DNA of 64,000 bases from an uncultured Spirochaetaceae bacterium (GTDB lineage Bacteria; Spirochaetota; Spirochaetia; Sphaerochaetales; Sphaerochaetaceae): NCBI GenBank assembly GCA_944390015.1, contig CALXOL010000004.1, forward strand, positions 89,882-153,881. Direction: 5' to 3'. Position numbers and translations under genes: made by a program. Positions 26,560 through 35,691 of this stretch are shown in pieces (position 1 is the first letter of the stretch; each line of letters starts with the position of its first letter). The notes under the pieces were generated by a model. The model made no database searches. It was not told the origin of the DNA and worked only from the letters and a program-made list of their open reading frames with translations.

Positions 26560-26951
26560 CTTTTACCTATGAGCTTCGGCTCATATTCTCCTTTCTTAAA
26601 ATGGAAGAATAATCCAGATATTATGAATCCAATAATTACTCCGCCTATGCCAAAAAAGAAAAGGGTAACCTCTTTTTTTGTAAAGAAAGAGGCTATGAAG
26701 TAGAAAAGTGGGAACATCAGAAGAGGAAATCCCAGAGACATGAATACGGAGAAGATCGTCTTACCGCTTGGCAGGTCCAATATGACCTTCTCTCCGACTT
26801 CAAGGGGGATTTTATTATCATCTTTGATTTCTATCCTGGTGTCTTTCCTCTGGCAGAATATACTTCCCTTGCACCCTTCACATGCTTCTCTGTCGCAGCC
26901 TACGTATATTTTCCCATCCTCTTTTTCCAGGACGGTAACCTCCTTTCTCAC
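26556..26951 (-). CDS. RseC/MucC-like membrane protein
   Basis: 131-residue membrane protein with a cytoplasmic N-terminal Cys cluster (CDREACEGCKGSIFC) and two transmembrane helices (about 72-90 and 97-117). This is the plan of SoxR-reducing system/RseC proteins, which probably handle electrons through an Fe-S centre. Start overlaps the YmdB-like stop by 4 nt. Confidence 0.83.
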   Translation of the reverse strand: MRKEVTVLEKEDGKIYVGCDREACEGCKGSIFCQRKDTRIEIKDDNKIPLEVGEKVILDLPSGKTIFSVFMSLGFPLLMFPLFYFIASFFTKKEVTLFFFGIGGVIIGFIISGLFFHFKKGEYEPKLIGKS

Positions 26952-27760
26952 CCTTTATCCTCCGGTTTCTCTATCTCTATGCGTTCATCGATCATTATGG
27001 CATTTACTGCTTTCATGCTCTCTTCATCAATGCTTACTAGTAGGCCCTCTATCCTTCCATCGAGCCATGCCTCTTTGCTCCTGAGCGGTATCGCACCCTT
27101 TATTTTCTTTATTTCATTCTCAGGATCGAAACCTGAGACACTCATCAGAGATCCAACACGTCCCGTATCTGTGATGTATGCAGTTCCATTTGCCGTAACT
27201 CGGGCATCCGCTGTCAGTACCTTGGTGTGCGTGCCGACCACGGCAGCGGCCTTTCCATCCAGAAAGTACAGCATCGTGTTCTTCTCTGCTGTCGTTGATG
27301 CATGGAAATATACGATAAAAGTAGCATTCTCCTCTTCCGCCTTTTTCCTCAGGCTCTCTGCTGCAAGAAATGCATTCTGTGCGTTTAGGCGTGAGAAATC
27401 CGAATTCCCGATGAGATTCGCAATCAGGAATTTTCTATCTTTTATGGTTACTATCTTGTATCCTCTGCCTGGACAGTCAGGTGGCATGTTGTAAGGGCGT
27501 AGCATGTATCCTGCTTTCTTTATGTGTTCGACCATGTCGATCTTATAGAACAGCTTTTCCCCTCCGAATGAGAGGTCTATTCCCAGCTTACCAAGCTGCA
27601 GAGAGTGCATTTTCCCGATGCCGTAGCCATTGGTCATGCCCTCAGCGTTTATCATGGTATAGTCCACCTGGTAGTGCTTTTTCAGATCCCCGAGTCCATT
27701 TTTCAAGGCCTGAATTCCAGCTCTTCCTACGATTTCTCCAAGAAAAAGTAAGTTTATCAT
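26948..27760 (-). CDS. YmdB-like metallophosphoesterase with altered metal site
   Basis: 270 residues with the YmdB/TIGR00282 plan (FLGEIVGRAG; YMLRPYNMPPDCPGRGY; FIVYFHASTTAEK; VVGTHTK). Several metal ligands of the Bacillus YmdB phosphodiesterase differ: E9 for Asp, AEG for GEN, FGGEK for the Gly-Asn-His motif, and THTK for THTH. E40, H153 and H178 remain. Activity against 2',3'-cyclic nucleotides is doubtful. First gene of the operon reaching to rpoN. Confidence 0.82.
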   Translation of the reverse strand: MINLLFLGEIVGRAGIQALKNGLGDLKKHYQVDYTMINAEGMTNGYGIGKMHSLQLGKLGIDLSFGGEKLFYKIDMVEHIKKAGYMLRPYNMPPDCPGRGYKIVTIKDRKFLIANLIGNSDFSRLNAQNAFLAAESLRKKAEEENATFIVYFHASTTAEKNTMLYFLDGKAAAVVGTHTKVLTADARVTANGTAYITDTGRVGSLMSVSGFDPENEIKKIKGAIPLRSKEAWLDGRIEGLLVSIDEESMKAVNAIMIDERIEIEKPEDKG

Positions 27761-27872
27761 ATTGATAAAGTATCCTTTCTTCCATCTAATGACAAGGAGA
27801 TTAAATCCTTTTGAGGGTGGAAACTTTACAAGGATAGCGGATTTGTTGTAAGCTATATGGGCATACGATAAT

Positions 27873-27955
27873 GCCCAAGTGGCGGAATGGTAGACGCGTT
27901 AGTTTCAGGTATTAATGGCTGCAAGGCTGTGCAAGTTCGAGTCTTGTCTTGGGCA
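27873..27955 (+). tRNA. tRNA-Leu (anticodon CAG)
   Basis: Class II tRNA: acceptor GCCCAAG/CTTGGGC, anticodon stem TTAGT/ATTAA with loop TTCAGGT (anticodon CAG, reading CUG), long variable arm (about TGGCTGCAAGGCTGT), T loop TTCGAGT, discriminator A. CCA is not encoded. A strong hairpin terminator begins 4 nt later. Confidence 0.95.
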
Positions 27956-27958
27956 AAA

Positions 27959-27987
27959 AGCAATAGTTGATGCTATTGCTTTTTTTC
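27959..27987. terminator. Bidirectional terminator of tRNA-Leu and the nuclease gene
   Basis: AGCAATAG (27959-27966) pairs with CTATTGCT (27973-27980). T runs follow on the plus strand, and a five-T run follows on the minus strand. Confidence 0.88.
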
Positions 27988-28986
27988 TTATAGTAGCCCA
28001 ATACTGCGAGCGATCTCTTTAGTTCCCGTATATTCAAAGACCAGTTCCTTCACTTCATTGAACAGTGAGAATATGGTCTCTATGATTCTGTTTTCCTTGC
28101 TCGAGACATATTCAATCTGATCTGCATCTGTTAGGCTTGCATCGTCAGGAATGGTTGTTTTAAAGGACCATGCGGAGAGATCAAGCTCACTTTCTATTAT
28201 CTCTTCCTGATCATCTGGAAGAGACGGATAAAAATCCAGACCTGTCAGCTTTTCAACCTCATCGACCGTAGTTGCAAAACTTTCCAGGCTCTTGGATGAG
28301 CCCTCGTTTGGAAGGATGAATCCTATTGCTTTTATCCCAGGTTCCTCATAGTCGAGAATTACCTTGTAGTATTGCTTTGGGACTGCGACCTTGTTATCTC
28401 CGATTGTTTCATATGGGCCATCCGTAAGAACTGGTCCTGTTACTACGTATACACTATTGTTCTCATATGCCATTACTCGAACGGCGGCTTCTAAATCTGC
28501 CCATATGCCTCTGTTGAATGATGGATCCTGAGGGCTCATGTTTGATAGGTAAAATGTATCGCTCATCGCCTCTTCTGACCACCTGAAGTCCGCAGCAGGT
28601 GCCATATGCCCTCTGTCATATCCAGAGCGCCTGTAATCGTCCAATTCCGCTGATCCCGTGAGCACCATCGGATCTGCTCTGAAATCATCATCCCTTTCCG
28701 TATTTGTATTCAGAACCTCAGCCCTTGTCAGCTCATAAGCGACATAGCTCGGTTGCTCCGCATCCTCGTTATATGAGAGCGTATAGCCCGTATGCCTTAT
28801 TATCTGCTCTCCTTCAACAGGTGCGGGAAGCTCAAGATTCTCAATCCCCGTTTCAGCACTGATGCCATTATCGCTCTCCCCTGCTGTCACGAAGCACAGT
28901 ACGAGGAACAATATGAGTATTATCACAATCAGAAGGAGGATCTTCCTAAGTATCCGTTTCTTCTTTCCACTCTTCTTTCTTGCCAT
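27988..28986 (-). CDS. DNA/RNA non-specific endonuclease, membrane-anchored
   Basis: 332-residue nuclease of the NUC1/EndoG family. A strongly basic start and one hydrophobic anchor (about residues 15-30) place the catalytic part outside the membrane. The catalytic DRGH motif lies in RRSGYDRGHMAPAADFRWS, followed by NMSPQDPSFNRGIWADLE with the Mg-binding Asn. GGAGAGCAGG precedes the ATG at 28986. The first 41 nt overlap the end of the upstream CPBP gene. Confidence 0.92.
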   Translation of the reverse strand: MARKKSGKKKRILRKILLLIVIILILFLVLCFVTAGESDNGISAETGIENLELPAPVEGEQIIRHTGYTLSYNEDAEQPSYVAYELTRAEVLNTNTERDDDFRADPMVLTGSAELDDYRRSGYDRGHMAPAADFRWSEEAMSDTFYLSNMSPQDPSFNRGIWADLEAAVRVMAYENNSVYVVTGPVLTDGPYETIGDNKVAVPKQYYKVILDYEEPGIKAIGFILPNEGSSKSLESFATTVDEVEKLTGLDFYPSLPDDQEEIIESELDLSAWSFKTTIPDDASLTDADQIEYVSSKENRIIETIFSLFNEVKELVFEYTGTKEIARSIGLL

Positions 28987-29803
28987 ATCCTGCTCTCCTT
29001 TTCTGCCTTTTTTTGTATATTAGTATGATTGCTATTGTAATTAGCATAGCCCATGCTAATGAAATAATTGAATTTAAGCTTTCAAAGTTACCGCAAAAGA
29101 AGAAAAAAGGCTCAGATGGAATAGTTGCGGCATCTTTTCTGCTTATTATAACGGCGATGAATAGATTGTTTGCCGTATGATATGCAATCGGAGCGGTATA
29201 ACCTTTCTCCATGAGTGATATCAGGCATAAGAACAGTGCTGATATGAAGTAATACATGAAAGAGATTGCCTGGCTGTTGAAAAGCTGCGCTTCGCTGTTA
29301 GGAAGATGAAGAAGGGCAAAAAACAAAGATGAGATCACGCTTATAGCTGCTTTCTCCCAAATACGACTGGAGAAACCGTTACTCATCATCTTTTGCGGTA
29401 TGATTCTGAATATCAGTTCTTCAGAATAGCATTGCATCGGTATAAAGAGTACGCTTATGAGTGTTGAGAGCAATATGCGATGAAAAGATACATCATTCCT
29501 TTCTATCCCCATTTCTCTTATGCTGAATATAAGGGAGACGAATATAAGGGTCAGAAAAATGCAGACAAAGAGTTTCTTATCTATCTTTCCTGTAATCTTT
29601 TCTAGTCCATAGCCTCTCGTCTTTTTCATGATGATCTGAATAATCAGCAGTGATATTGGGTATCCTGCCATCAGCCTGAGGTATAGGAGGTTCCCTTTTG
29701 CTGAAGGGAATATAATCATGAGGATCACTGGTACTGCCAGGAGTATCGTTGTAAAAGAAAGGATGAATAGTATCAGGTAGTAAAGCCTTTCCTCTTTCTG
29801 CAT
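28946..29803 (-). CDS. CPBP-family intramembrane metalloprotease
   Basis: 285-residue polytopic membrane protein (about 7-8 helices) of the CAAX-protease/Abi class. The catalytic EExxxR is in SEELIFRIIP; further His motifs are HLPN and YHTANN. Substrates of bacterial members are mostly unknown (bacteriocin immunity, signal processing). It overlaps the nuclease gene by 41 nt, which suggests joint translation. The start codon lacks a clear ribosome-binding site. Confidence 0.85.
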   Translation of the reverse strand: MQKEERLYYLILFILSFTTILLAVPVILMIIFPSAKGNLLYLRLMAGYPISLLIIQIIMKKTRGYGLEKITGKIDKKLFVCIFLTLIFVSLIFSIREMGIERNDVSFHRILLSTLISVLFIPMQCYSEELIFRIIPQKMMSNGFSSRIWEKAAISVISSLFFALLHLPNSEAQLFNSQAISFMYYFISALFLCLISLMEKGYTAPIAYHTANNLFIAVIISRKDAATIPSEPFFFFCGNFESLNSIISLAWAMLITIAIILIYKKRQKRRAGYGKKEEWKEETDT

Positions 29804-29878
29804 AGCTCAGCGTAACATGATAGCGTTTTTTTGTCATTATTTTGAAATCTTATGCGAAGAAAAGGGAAAATTGTGCTA

Positions 29879-29884
29879 TATGAT
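29879..29884 (+). promoter_or_regulatory. Candidate -10 of addB, predicted leaderless
   Basis: TATGAT ends 6 nt before the ATG at 29891; an overlapping extended form TGcTATATG is also present. No ribosome-binding site. Confidence 0.35.
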
Positions 29885-29890
29885 ATTGTC

Positions 29891-32401
29891 ATGACCAGCT
29901 TTTATGAGAGACTTTTTGAGTTGTTGGATGAGGGCAAGAAGCTAGTCCTTCCCACAGAGCAGGCCGCAAGGTCTGTTCTTGTTTCCTACGTTAGAGCAAG
30001 GGACAAGGCCATAGAGGCATCGTCCGTAATCGCATTTGACAAATTCAAAGATGTCATGTTCCCTCGTGAGCATGGGAGAAAGCCAGTTGACTGCCTTATT
30101 CGGATTCTTTTTTCAAAGAGTTTCGTGGATTCGTACTCAAGATATCTGACCTATTTAATCCCAACTGATAAATATCCTGAAATCAATGAGAGAATGGTCT
30201 ATTACATAGCGTCGGCACTTCCCTCTCTCGAGGATGGAGGAATCAACAGTGAGATCCATCATGATGTTGAGATGCTGAAAGCAAAGTATCATGAGTTTCT
30301 TGAAAAGAGTGGCTATTATGAGCCTTCATTCATCTCGGGGTTGACCAATAGACTTTCCGAGCCATATGTTCTCGTTCTCTCCTCTTCCTCTTCATCCATC
30401 TCGTCTTTTTATTCAAGGCTTAAAGACAGGAGCAATATGATTCTGTTTAATGTGCCGGAGCAAGAGCTCGGTACGTTGGTTACATACGATAATGAGAAAC
30501 AGGAGCTTAGAAACACATTCCTTCAGATAAAGGAACTAATAAAAGACGGTGTCAGCCTTGATAGCATCGCAATCAGCAGCTCAGGTTATGACAGGCTCAA
30601 GCCTTATCTTGAGAGGGAGGCTTATCTATTGGATGTACCTCTCATGTTCATGCGTGGACAGAGTGCGCTTGGGTATCCAGGAGGGAGGATTCTTACGCTT
30701 TTAAAGGAGATATATGATTCCTCCTATGATATCGAAAGTTTGAAAAAACTGCTTCTTAACCCTTCCTTGCCCTTAAGAGATGTCGAGGGCTGCCGGCGTT
30801 TCATCCTTAATTCGATTGAGATGGGAATCAGGCGTAAAGGTAATCTCGATAGGTATCCTCTTGCCGATGTCAATTCGATATATCATGATCTATCCCATTA
30901 TATCGATAACATTAATGAGACGGATAACCCTGATTATCTCATCAATCAGGTGAAGAGCCTTTTTGAAAAACTGCTTGTACCTGAGCAGTTTGAAGGGGAC
31001 GATGAGGATGAGAGGGTTCTCTCATATCTTATGGACAGCCTTATCGGTTTTTCATCAAAGATCAGAGAATTCAGAGCCTTGGGCCTTCTTGATAAAAGTG
31101 GTCCCATATTCTCACTTTTCTTAAAATATGAAGAGAAGACCATCTATGTTCCCAAAGAGAGAACTGAGGGGGTAAGAGTCTATCCTCTTTCGGAAGCCGT
31201 CGGAATTTACATTCCTTATCATTTTGTAATCACGCTTAATGAGGATGAGGGAAGAAAAGTGGATAAGACAAACAGTTATCTCTCTGATTATGAGCTCTCA
31301 TCTGAGCGCGGTGAGATTGATGTGACTAGAGCCATGCTTCTCAGTTATCAGGCCCTTTCCGATAAGGTGTTCTTTTCTGCATCTTTCTCAACATATAACG
31401 GATATAGCCTTCCTTTGACGGAGTTCCGCCAAAAGGAGACGGCCGTATTATTAATGGATTCTATAAATGACGAACATCTGATATTGAAAAATCATGATTT
31501 TGATTATGATCTTTATCCAGTACAGAAGCTTAGCTTTGAGAGCGGATGTAATAAGGCACTAAAAATCAGAAGAAACGATGAGGATTTAGCTGGAAATCTT
31601 CATATCAAATGGCCTGATTATGATAAAAATACATGGCGCTTCTCATCTTCCCAAATAGATAAATATATCAGATGCCCGTTCCTTTATGCTCTTGATAACA
31701 TATTTCAGCTTTCCAGAGAGAGGGAGTATGAAATCAACACCTATCCTGCAATGGAGATTGGCTCAAGACTCCATAAGGTAATTGAATTATATTTCAAGAA
31801 TGGAGGCGGAGATGTTAAGAAGAAGGTTGAGGAGTTCCTTAATCTTGTTCTAGATCTGTGGCAGAGAAGGCTTACACTGGATAGGAATCTGGAAGAGGAG
31901 AGACTCGGAAGAGATGTCATAGCGCTCTCTGATCAGATGAGGGAATACGTGTATCTTAGATACAGGGATGGTCTTGTCTCCTTAATATCGCTGTTAAACG
32001 AAAGAGGCGAAAAATACAGCCTAGAGGAGAATATCAAGGGGAAAATCGGAGAGCTAAATTTTACCGCTTTTCTCGACTGTGTCCTCATCAGGACTGATGA
32101 TGTCGATATATTCGATTTCAAGACAACAAGAGCTCCTGCGACAAGCATGCAGTTTGACGTGTACCGCATTCTTTATGAAAGTATAACAGGAAAGAAGGTC
32201 TCCTCTGCATGTTATGCGATTATCAGGGAAGGAAAGATAAAACGTCCCGTCATCTTTAGAGAGAAAGAGGATGTACTTGAAATCGTTAATGCCTGTGCGG
32301 ATGCGATTGAAGAGGGGGATTTCCATGGCTCTAATAACGCAAAAAGCTGTCAGGACTGCAATGCTAAGGGAATATGCAGAAGGAGGTTCTTCGTACGATG
32401 A
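29891..32401 (+). CDS. addB: AddB-like subunit of the helicase-nuclease
   Basis: About 836 residues. The N-terminal half has the decayed helicase fold of AddB (KKLVLPTEQAARS in place of a full Walker A). The C-terminal part is a PD-(D/E)XK nuclease (MEIGSRLHKVIELYF; DIFDFKTTRAP). Four Cys, one in RCPFLY (about 595) and three in CQDCNAKGIC at the end, match the AddB Fe-S staple. I start at 29891 (MTSFYERLF); an ATG at 29852 is possible. It overlaps addA by 4 nt, and together they process double-strand breaks. Confidence 0.87.
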   Translation: MTSFYERLFELLDEGKKLVLPTEQAARSVLVSYVRARDKAIEASSVIAFDKFKDVMFPREHGRKPVDCLIRILFSKSFVDSYSRYLTYLIPTDKYPEINERMVYYIASALPSLEDGGINSEIHHDVEMLKAKYHEFLEKSGYYEPSFISGLTNRLSEPYVLVLSSSSSSISSFYSRLKDRSNMILFNVPEQELGTLVTYDNEKQELRNTFLQIKELIKDGVSLDSIAISSSGYDRLKPYLEREAYLLDVPLMFMRGQSALGYPGGRILTLLKEIYDSSYDIESLKKLLLNPSLPLRDVEGCRRFILNSIEMGIRRKGNLDRYPLADVNSIYHDLSHYIDNINETDNPDYLINQVKSLFEKLLVPEQFEGDDEDERVLSYLMDSLIGFSSKIREFRALGLLDKSGPIFSLFLKYEEKTIYVPKERTEGVRVYPLSEAVGIYIPYHFVITLNEDEGRKVDKTNSYLSDYELSSERGEIDVTRAMLLSYQALSDKVFFSASFSTYNGYSLPLTEFRQKETAVLLMDSINDEHLILKNHDFDYDLYPVQKLSFESGCNKALKIRRNDEDLAGNLHIKWPDYDKNTWRFSSSQIDKYIRCPFLYALDNIFQLSREREYEINTYPAMEIGSRLHKVIELYFKNGGGDVKKKVEEFLNLVLDLWQRRLTLDRNLEEERLGRDVIALSDQMREYVYLRYRDGLVSLISLLNERGEKYSLEENIKGKIGELNFTAFLDCVLIRTDDVDIFDFKTTRAPATSMQFDVYRILYESITGKKVSSACYAIIREGKIKRPVIFREKEDVLEIVNACADAIEEGDFHGSNNAKSCQDCNAKGICRRRFFVR

Positions 32402-35400
32402 ATGGATTTGAGGAATTTCTGGCCACGGCAGGCCGTAAACTTTCAAAAGAACAGCTTCAGGTAGTCTATAGTGATGTAGCAACAGTAGTATCTGCAGGAG
32501 CGGGAAGTGGTAAGACGACCGTACTGTCTTATAGATTTTTGCGCCTTGTGATGGAGAAAAAGGCAAAAGTCGATGAAATCCTGACGCTTACTTTCACCAA
32601 AAAAGCGGCAGCTGAGATGTATGAGAGGATTTTTTCCCTACTTAGTATAGCTGCAGAGAGTGCACCCGATGTCAGAGAGGAGATTCAAGGGCTGGCAAAC
32701 GCATATATTTCCACCCTCGATTCTTTTTCAAATGAGATAGCACGCACGGATAGCGCCCGTTACGGGATATCAAGGGATTTTGAGGTGCTCAGTGAGGATG
32801 ATGAGGATAAGCTTGTTGAATCGATAGTCCTCTCTCTTTATGAGAATCACAAGGATAAGATGCTCCCTCTTTCTAAGCTATATAACCCGGATACGGTCTC
32901 TTCGGACCTGTTTCTTCCTCTTAGCAGGGAAATTAATATTCTTACTGATTTTGATGCTGAATCAATGAGAAATATTTACTTATCATTCCTATCTAGGATT
33001 GAAAAAAAGTTTATAGAGTATGCAAACTCGGTTTTGAATGAAATTGAGGCGCTTAAGAGCCCTGATATGGACGATTCTTTTCTTTTCTCAAGTGGTGAGC
33101 AGTCCATCTCTTATATACGCACACTTTTATCATCTGGAGAATCTTGCAACCTGCCACAGTTTAATCTTACTCAGCTGAGAGCAAAGAAATTCGCTTTGAT
33201 TAGGGATGTGATAAAAGAGAAGTGGAGGCCGGCCATTCCTCTTTTAAACTCTCTAAGATGCAACAAGGATTCTGATTTCTCATATATGGAGGTGTTTTCT
33301 CTCTTTGTCTCGTCATTAAATAGGGAAAAAAGATTAAGAGGAAGGCTTACTTTCAGTGACATATCTGCCGTTGCTCTTACCATACTTAAGGAAAATCCAA
33401 CAGTACGCTCATACTATAAGAGGAAGTTCAAGTACATAATGATTGATGAGTTTCAGGACAACTCTTCAGAGCAGAAGGATCTTCTTTATATCCTGAGCGA
33501 GAAATGTGATGTGAATGGGCTAGGGGTACCAGATAAAAGAGATCTTAATAACACTAAGCTTTTCTTCGTTGGAGATGATAAACAGAGTATTTATGCCTTC
33601 AGAAAGGCGGATGTCTCCGTTTTCAACAGCCTTAAGAATGAGATTGTATCCATAGGCGGAAAATATTTGAGCATGAGGACGAATTACCGTTCTGAGCCAC
33701 GTTTGATTGAGCATTTTAATACGATATTCCCCTCTATAATGTCAAAGGAAGGGCTTGGTGAGTATGCATCTGCTGTTGAGGACTTTTTCAGCTCGGAGGC
33801 AGGACGTGATCTCTTTCTATATGAAGCTACATTTGATAGCATCCTCGCGGGAAACGGAAATATCAACGTGCATCCGCAGGTGATATATGCAAAGAGCGAG
33901 AATATGGTGGATCCTGATGCGGAAGATGAGGATGATGCGGAGCAGGATCTGCTTAAGGATGCTGAAAATGAAGCGGAGTACATAGCTTCCCTAATCGATC
34001 AGATTGTAAGCGATGAGTCTTTCTCCGTACCTACATCTTCCGGCAGCAGGAAAGCTACATATGACGATATCGCTGTATTGTACAGAACTGGAAAGAGCCA
34101 GATGCCGTTGGAGAAGGTCTTTAGGCGTGAAGGCCTCCCTTATACTGTGATATCCAGTAATTCCATAACTCTCGAGGCCCTTGCTTTTGATGTGGAGGCA
34201 TACATATCTCTGCTTCTTTATCCTATGGACAAGCGGAGTTATATTGCGGTTCTCCGCTCGCCATTCGTACGTTTAAGCGATCATGCTTTGCTGTCGATCT
34301 CTTCAAGCTTTTCTGATTATGAGCTTCTAGGGGAGCCCTTTACCCATATTTCGCAGTCATTCTCTGCCTTAGATGAGATGAAGATGCGTCAGGCAAGAGA
34401 GTTCTATCTTGATTTGAAAAAAAACATAGGGCGGCTGAGTGCGGAGAAAATCCTGGACAGGCTTTACTACGAGGGGGGATATAGCAGTTACATAGAATCG
34501 AAAATGAGCCTTTCCTCCTATAAGGAACATTATGAGTATTTATGGGAGATAGCGGCGGGAAAAGAGAATGTTTTTGATTTCCTTTCATATCTGAAGAACC
34601 GTATGGATAGTCCATCAAAACTCGATGTCGAACTGCTAAGAATCAACATGGGTGGAGTAAAACTCATGAACATCCATAAATCGAAGGGCCTAGAGTTCCC
34701 GATAGTCATCCTTGCTGGAACTAATTCCAGACCACACTCTCCAAATCTATCAATGTTGCTTCATAGCTCAATGCCTGATTTCATTGCTTTAGATACCAGC
34801 ATGGAGCGTGGAATTAAAAAACTATTCAATGAATTTACTTCTCATAGGGAAAGAGCCGAGGCAAAGAGGCTTTTATACGTCGCACTTACCAGAGCTGAGA
34901 CTCATCTTGTCGTGGTGGCATCAGGCGATAAGATAAGAAATGGAACGCTTGCCTCCTTGTACGATGAAGCCGTATCAGATGATAGCAGTATCAAACGCGT
35001 ATATTTCAAGACATTAAGCGAAGCTGAGATCGAAAGTAAATGGGAACATCCGAATTCCTTTGATGCATTCTATGAAAAAGAAACCATAGTTAGGGGTGAT
35101 TACAAAGAAATTAAAGCGGGTGTAAAGAGTCTAAGTCATGAAAATGACGAGAATTATCTGATATCTGAAAAAGGGCAGCCTCTCTGTCATTTTGCTGGCG
35201 CAGTTGAAGATATTTTAGAGAAGAAGAAGCTTTATTCAGATTTTGGAACTCTTCTACATACTGATCTTGATGCGTTCTTTAAGAAAGTTAGCACTCCTGA
35301 CTATATAAATTCTTCCCTAAGTGCTAAAGAACTTGATGCTCTTAATAAAGAGAGAAAGAGAATTATAGGTGAATTTATATCTTCAAGTTTCTATAAGAAA

Positions 35401-35691
35401 AATATAGAGGGAAAAAAATCTTCTTCTGAAGTGAGGTTCTATATGCCTTATGATGATATGATTGCAGAAGGATCAATTGATCTCGTAGTCTTTGCGGATG
35501 ACTATAATTTGGTTATAGACTATAAGAGTGATAGAGAGATGGTTCCTGACTATCATAAGGGGCAGATAGTCTCCTATCTGAAAGCCGCGGAGAGCCTTTA
35601 TGAAAAAAAATGCTACGGAGTGCTGCTTTATCTCCGTAGCATGGAAACTGGTCCGTTCTGGGACAGCTCAGGTAATATTATAGAGCTTTGA
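32398..35691 (+). CDS. addA: AddA-like UvrD-family helicase-nuclease
   Basis: 1097-residue partner of AddB. SF1A motifs: Walker A (SAGAGSGKTT), MIDEFQD for motif II, FFVGDDKQSIYAFRKA, the KSKGLEFPIVILAG and VALTRAE motifs V and VI. A C-terminal RecB-type nuclease has GTLLHTDLD and the catalytic LVIDYKSD. The ATG at 32398 overlaps the addB stop (ATGA), so translation is coupled. The last 14 nt overlap the convergent MalY-like gene. Confidence 0.92.
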   Translation: MNGFEEFLATAGRKLSKEQLQVVYSDVATVVSAGAGSGKTTVLSYRFLRLVMEKKAKVDEILTLTFTKKAAAEMYERIFSLLSIAAESAPDVREEIQGLANAYISTLDSFSNEIARTDSARYGISRDFEVLSEDDEDKLVESIVLSLYENHKDKMLPLSKLYNPDTVSSDLFLPLSREINILTDFDAESMRNIYLSFLSRIEKKFIEYANSVLNEIEALKSPDMDDSFLFSSGEQSISYIRTLLSSGESCNLPQFNLTQLRAKKFALIRDVIKEKWRPAIPLLNSLRCNKDSDFSYMEVFSLFVSSLNREKRLRGRLTFSDISAVALTILKENPTVRSYYKRKFKYIMIDEFQDNSSEQKDLLYILSEKCDVNGLGVPDKRDLNNTKLFFVGDDKQSIYAFRKADVSVFNSLKNEIVSIGGKYLSMRTNYRSEPRLIEHFNTIFPSIMSKEGLGEYASAVEDFFSSEAGRDLFLYEATFDSILAGNGNINVHPQVIYAKSENMVDPDAEDEDDAEQDLLKDAENEAEYIASLIDQIVSDESFSVPTSSGSRKATYDDIAVLYRTGKSQMPLEKVFRREGLPYTVISSNSITLEALAFDVEAYISLLLYPMDKRSYIAVLRSPFVRLSDHALLSISSSFSDYELLGEPFTHISQSFSALDEMKMRQAREFYLDLKKNIGRLSAEKILDRLYYEGGYSSYIESKMSLSSYKEHYEYLWEIAAGKENVFDFLSYLKNRMDSPSKLDVELLRINMGGVKLMNIHKSKGLEFPIVILAGTNSRPHSPNLSMLLHSSMPDFIALDTSMERGIKKLFNEFTSHRERAEAKRLLYVALTRAETHLVVVASGDKIRNGTLASLYDEAVSDDSSIKRVYFKTLSEAEIESKWEHPNSFDAFYEKETIVRGDYKEIKAGVKSLSHENDENYLISEKGQPLCHFAGAVEDILEKKKLYSDFGTLLHTDLDAFFKKVSTPDYINSSLSAKELDALNKERKRIIGEFISSSFYKKNIEGKKSSSEVRFYMPYDDMIAEGSIDLVVFADDYNLVIDYKSDREMVPDYHKGQIVSYLKAAESLYEKKCYGVLLYLRSMETGPFWDSSGNIIEL

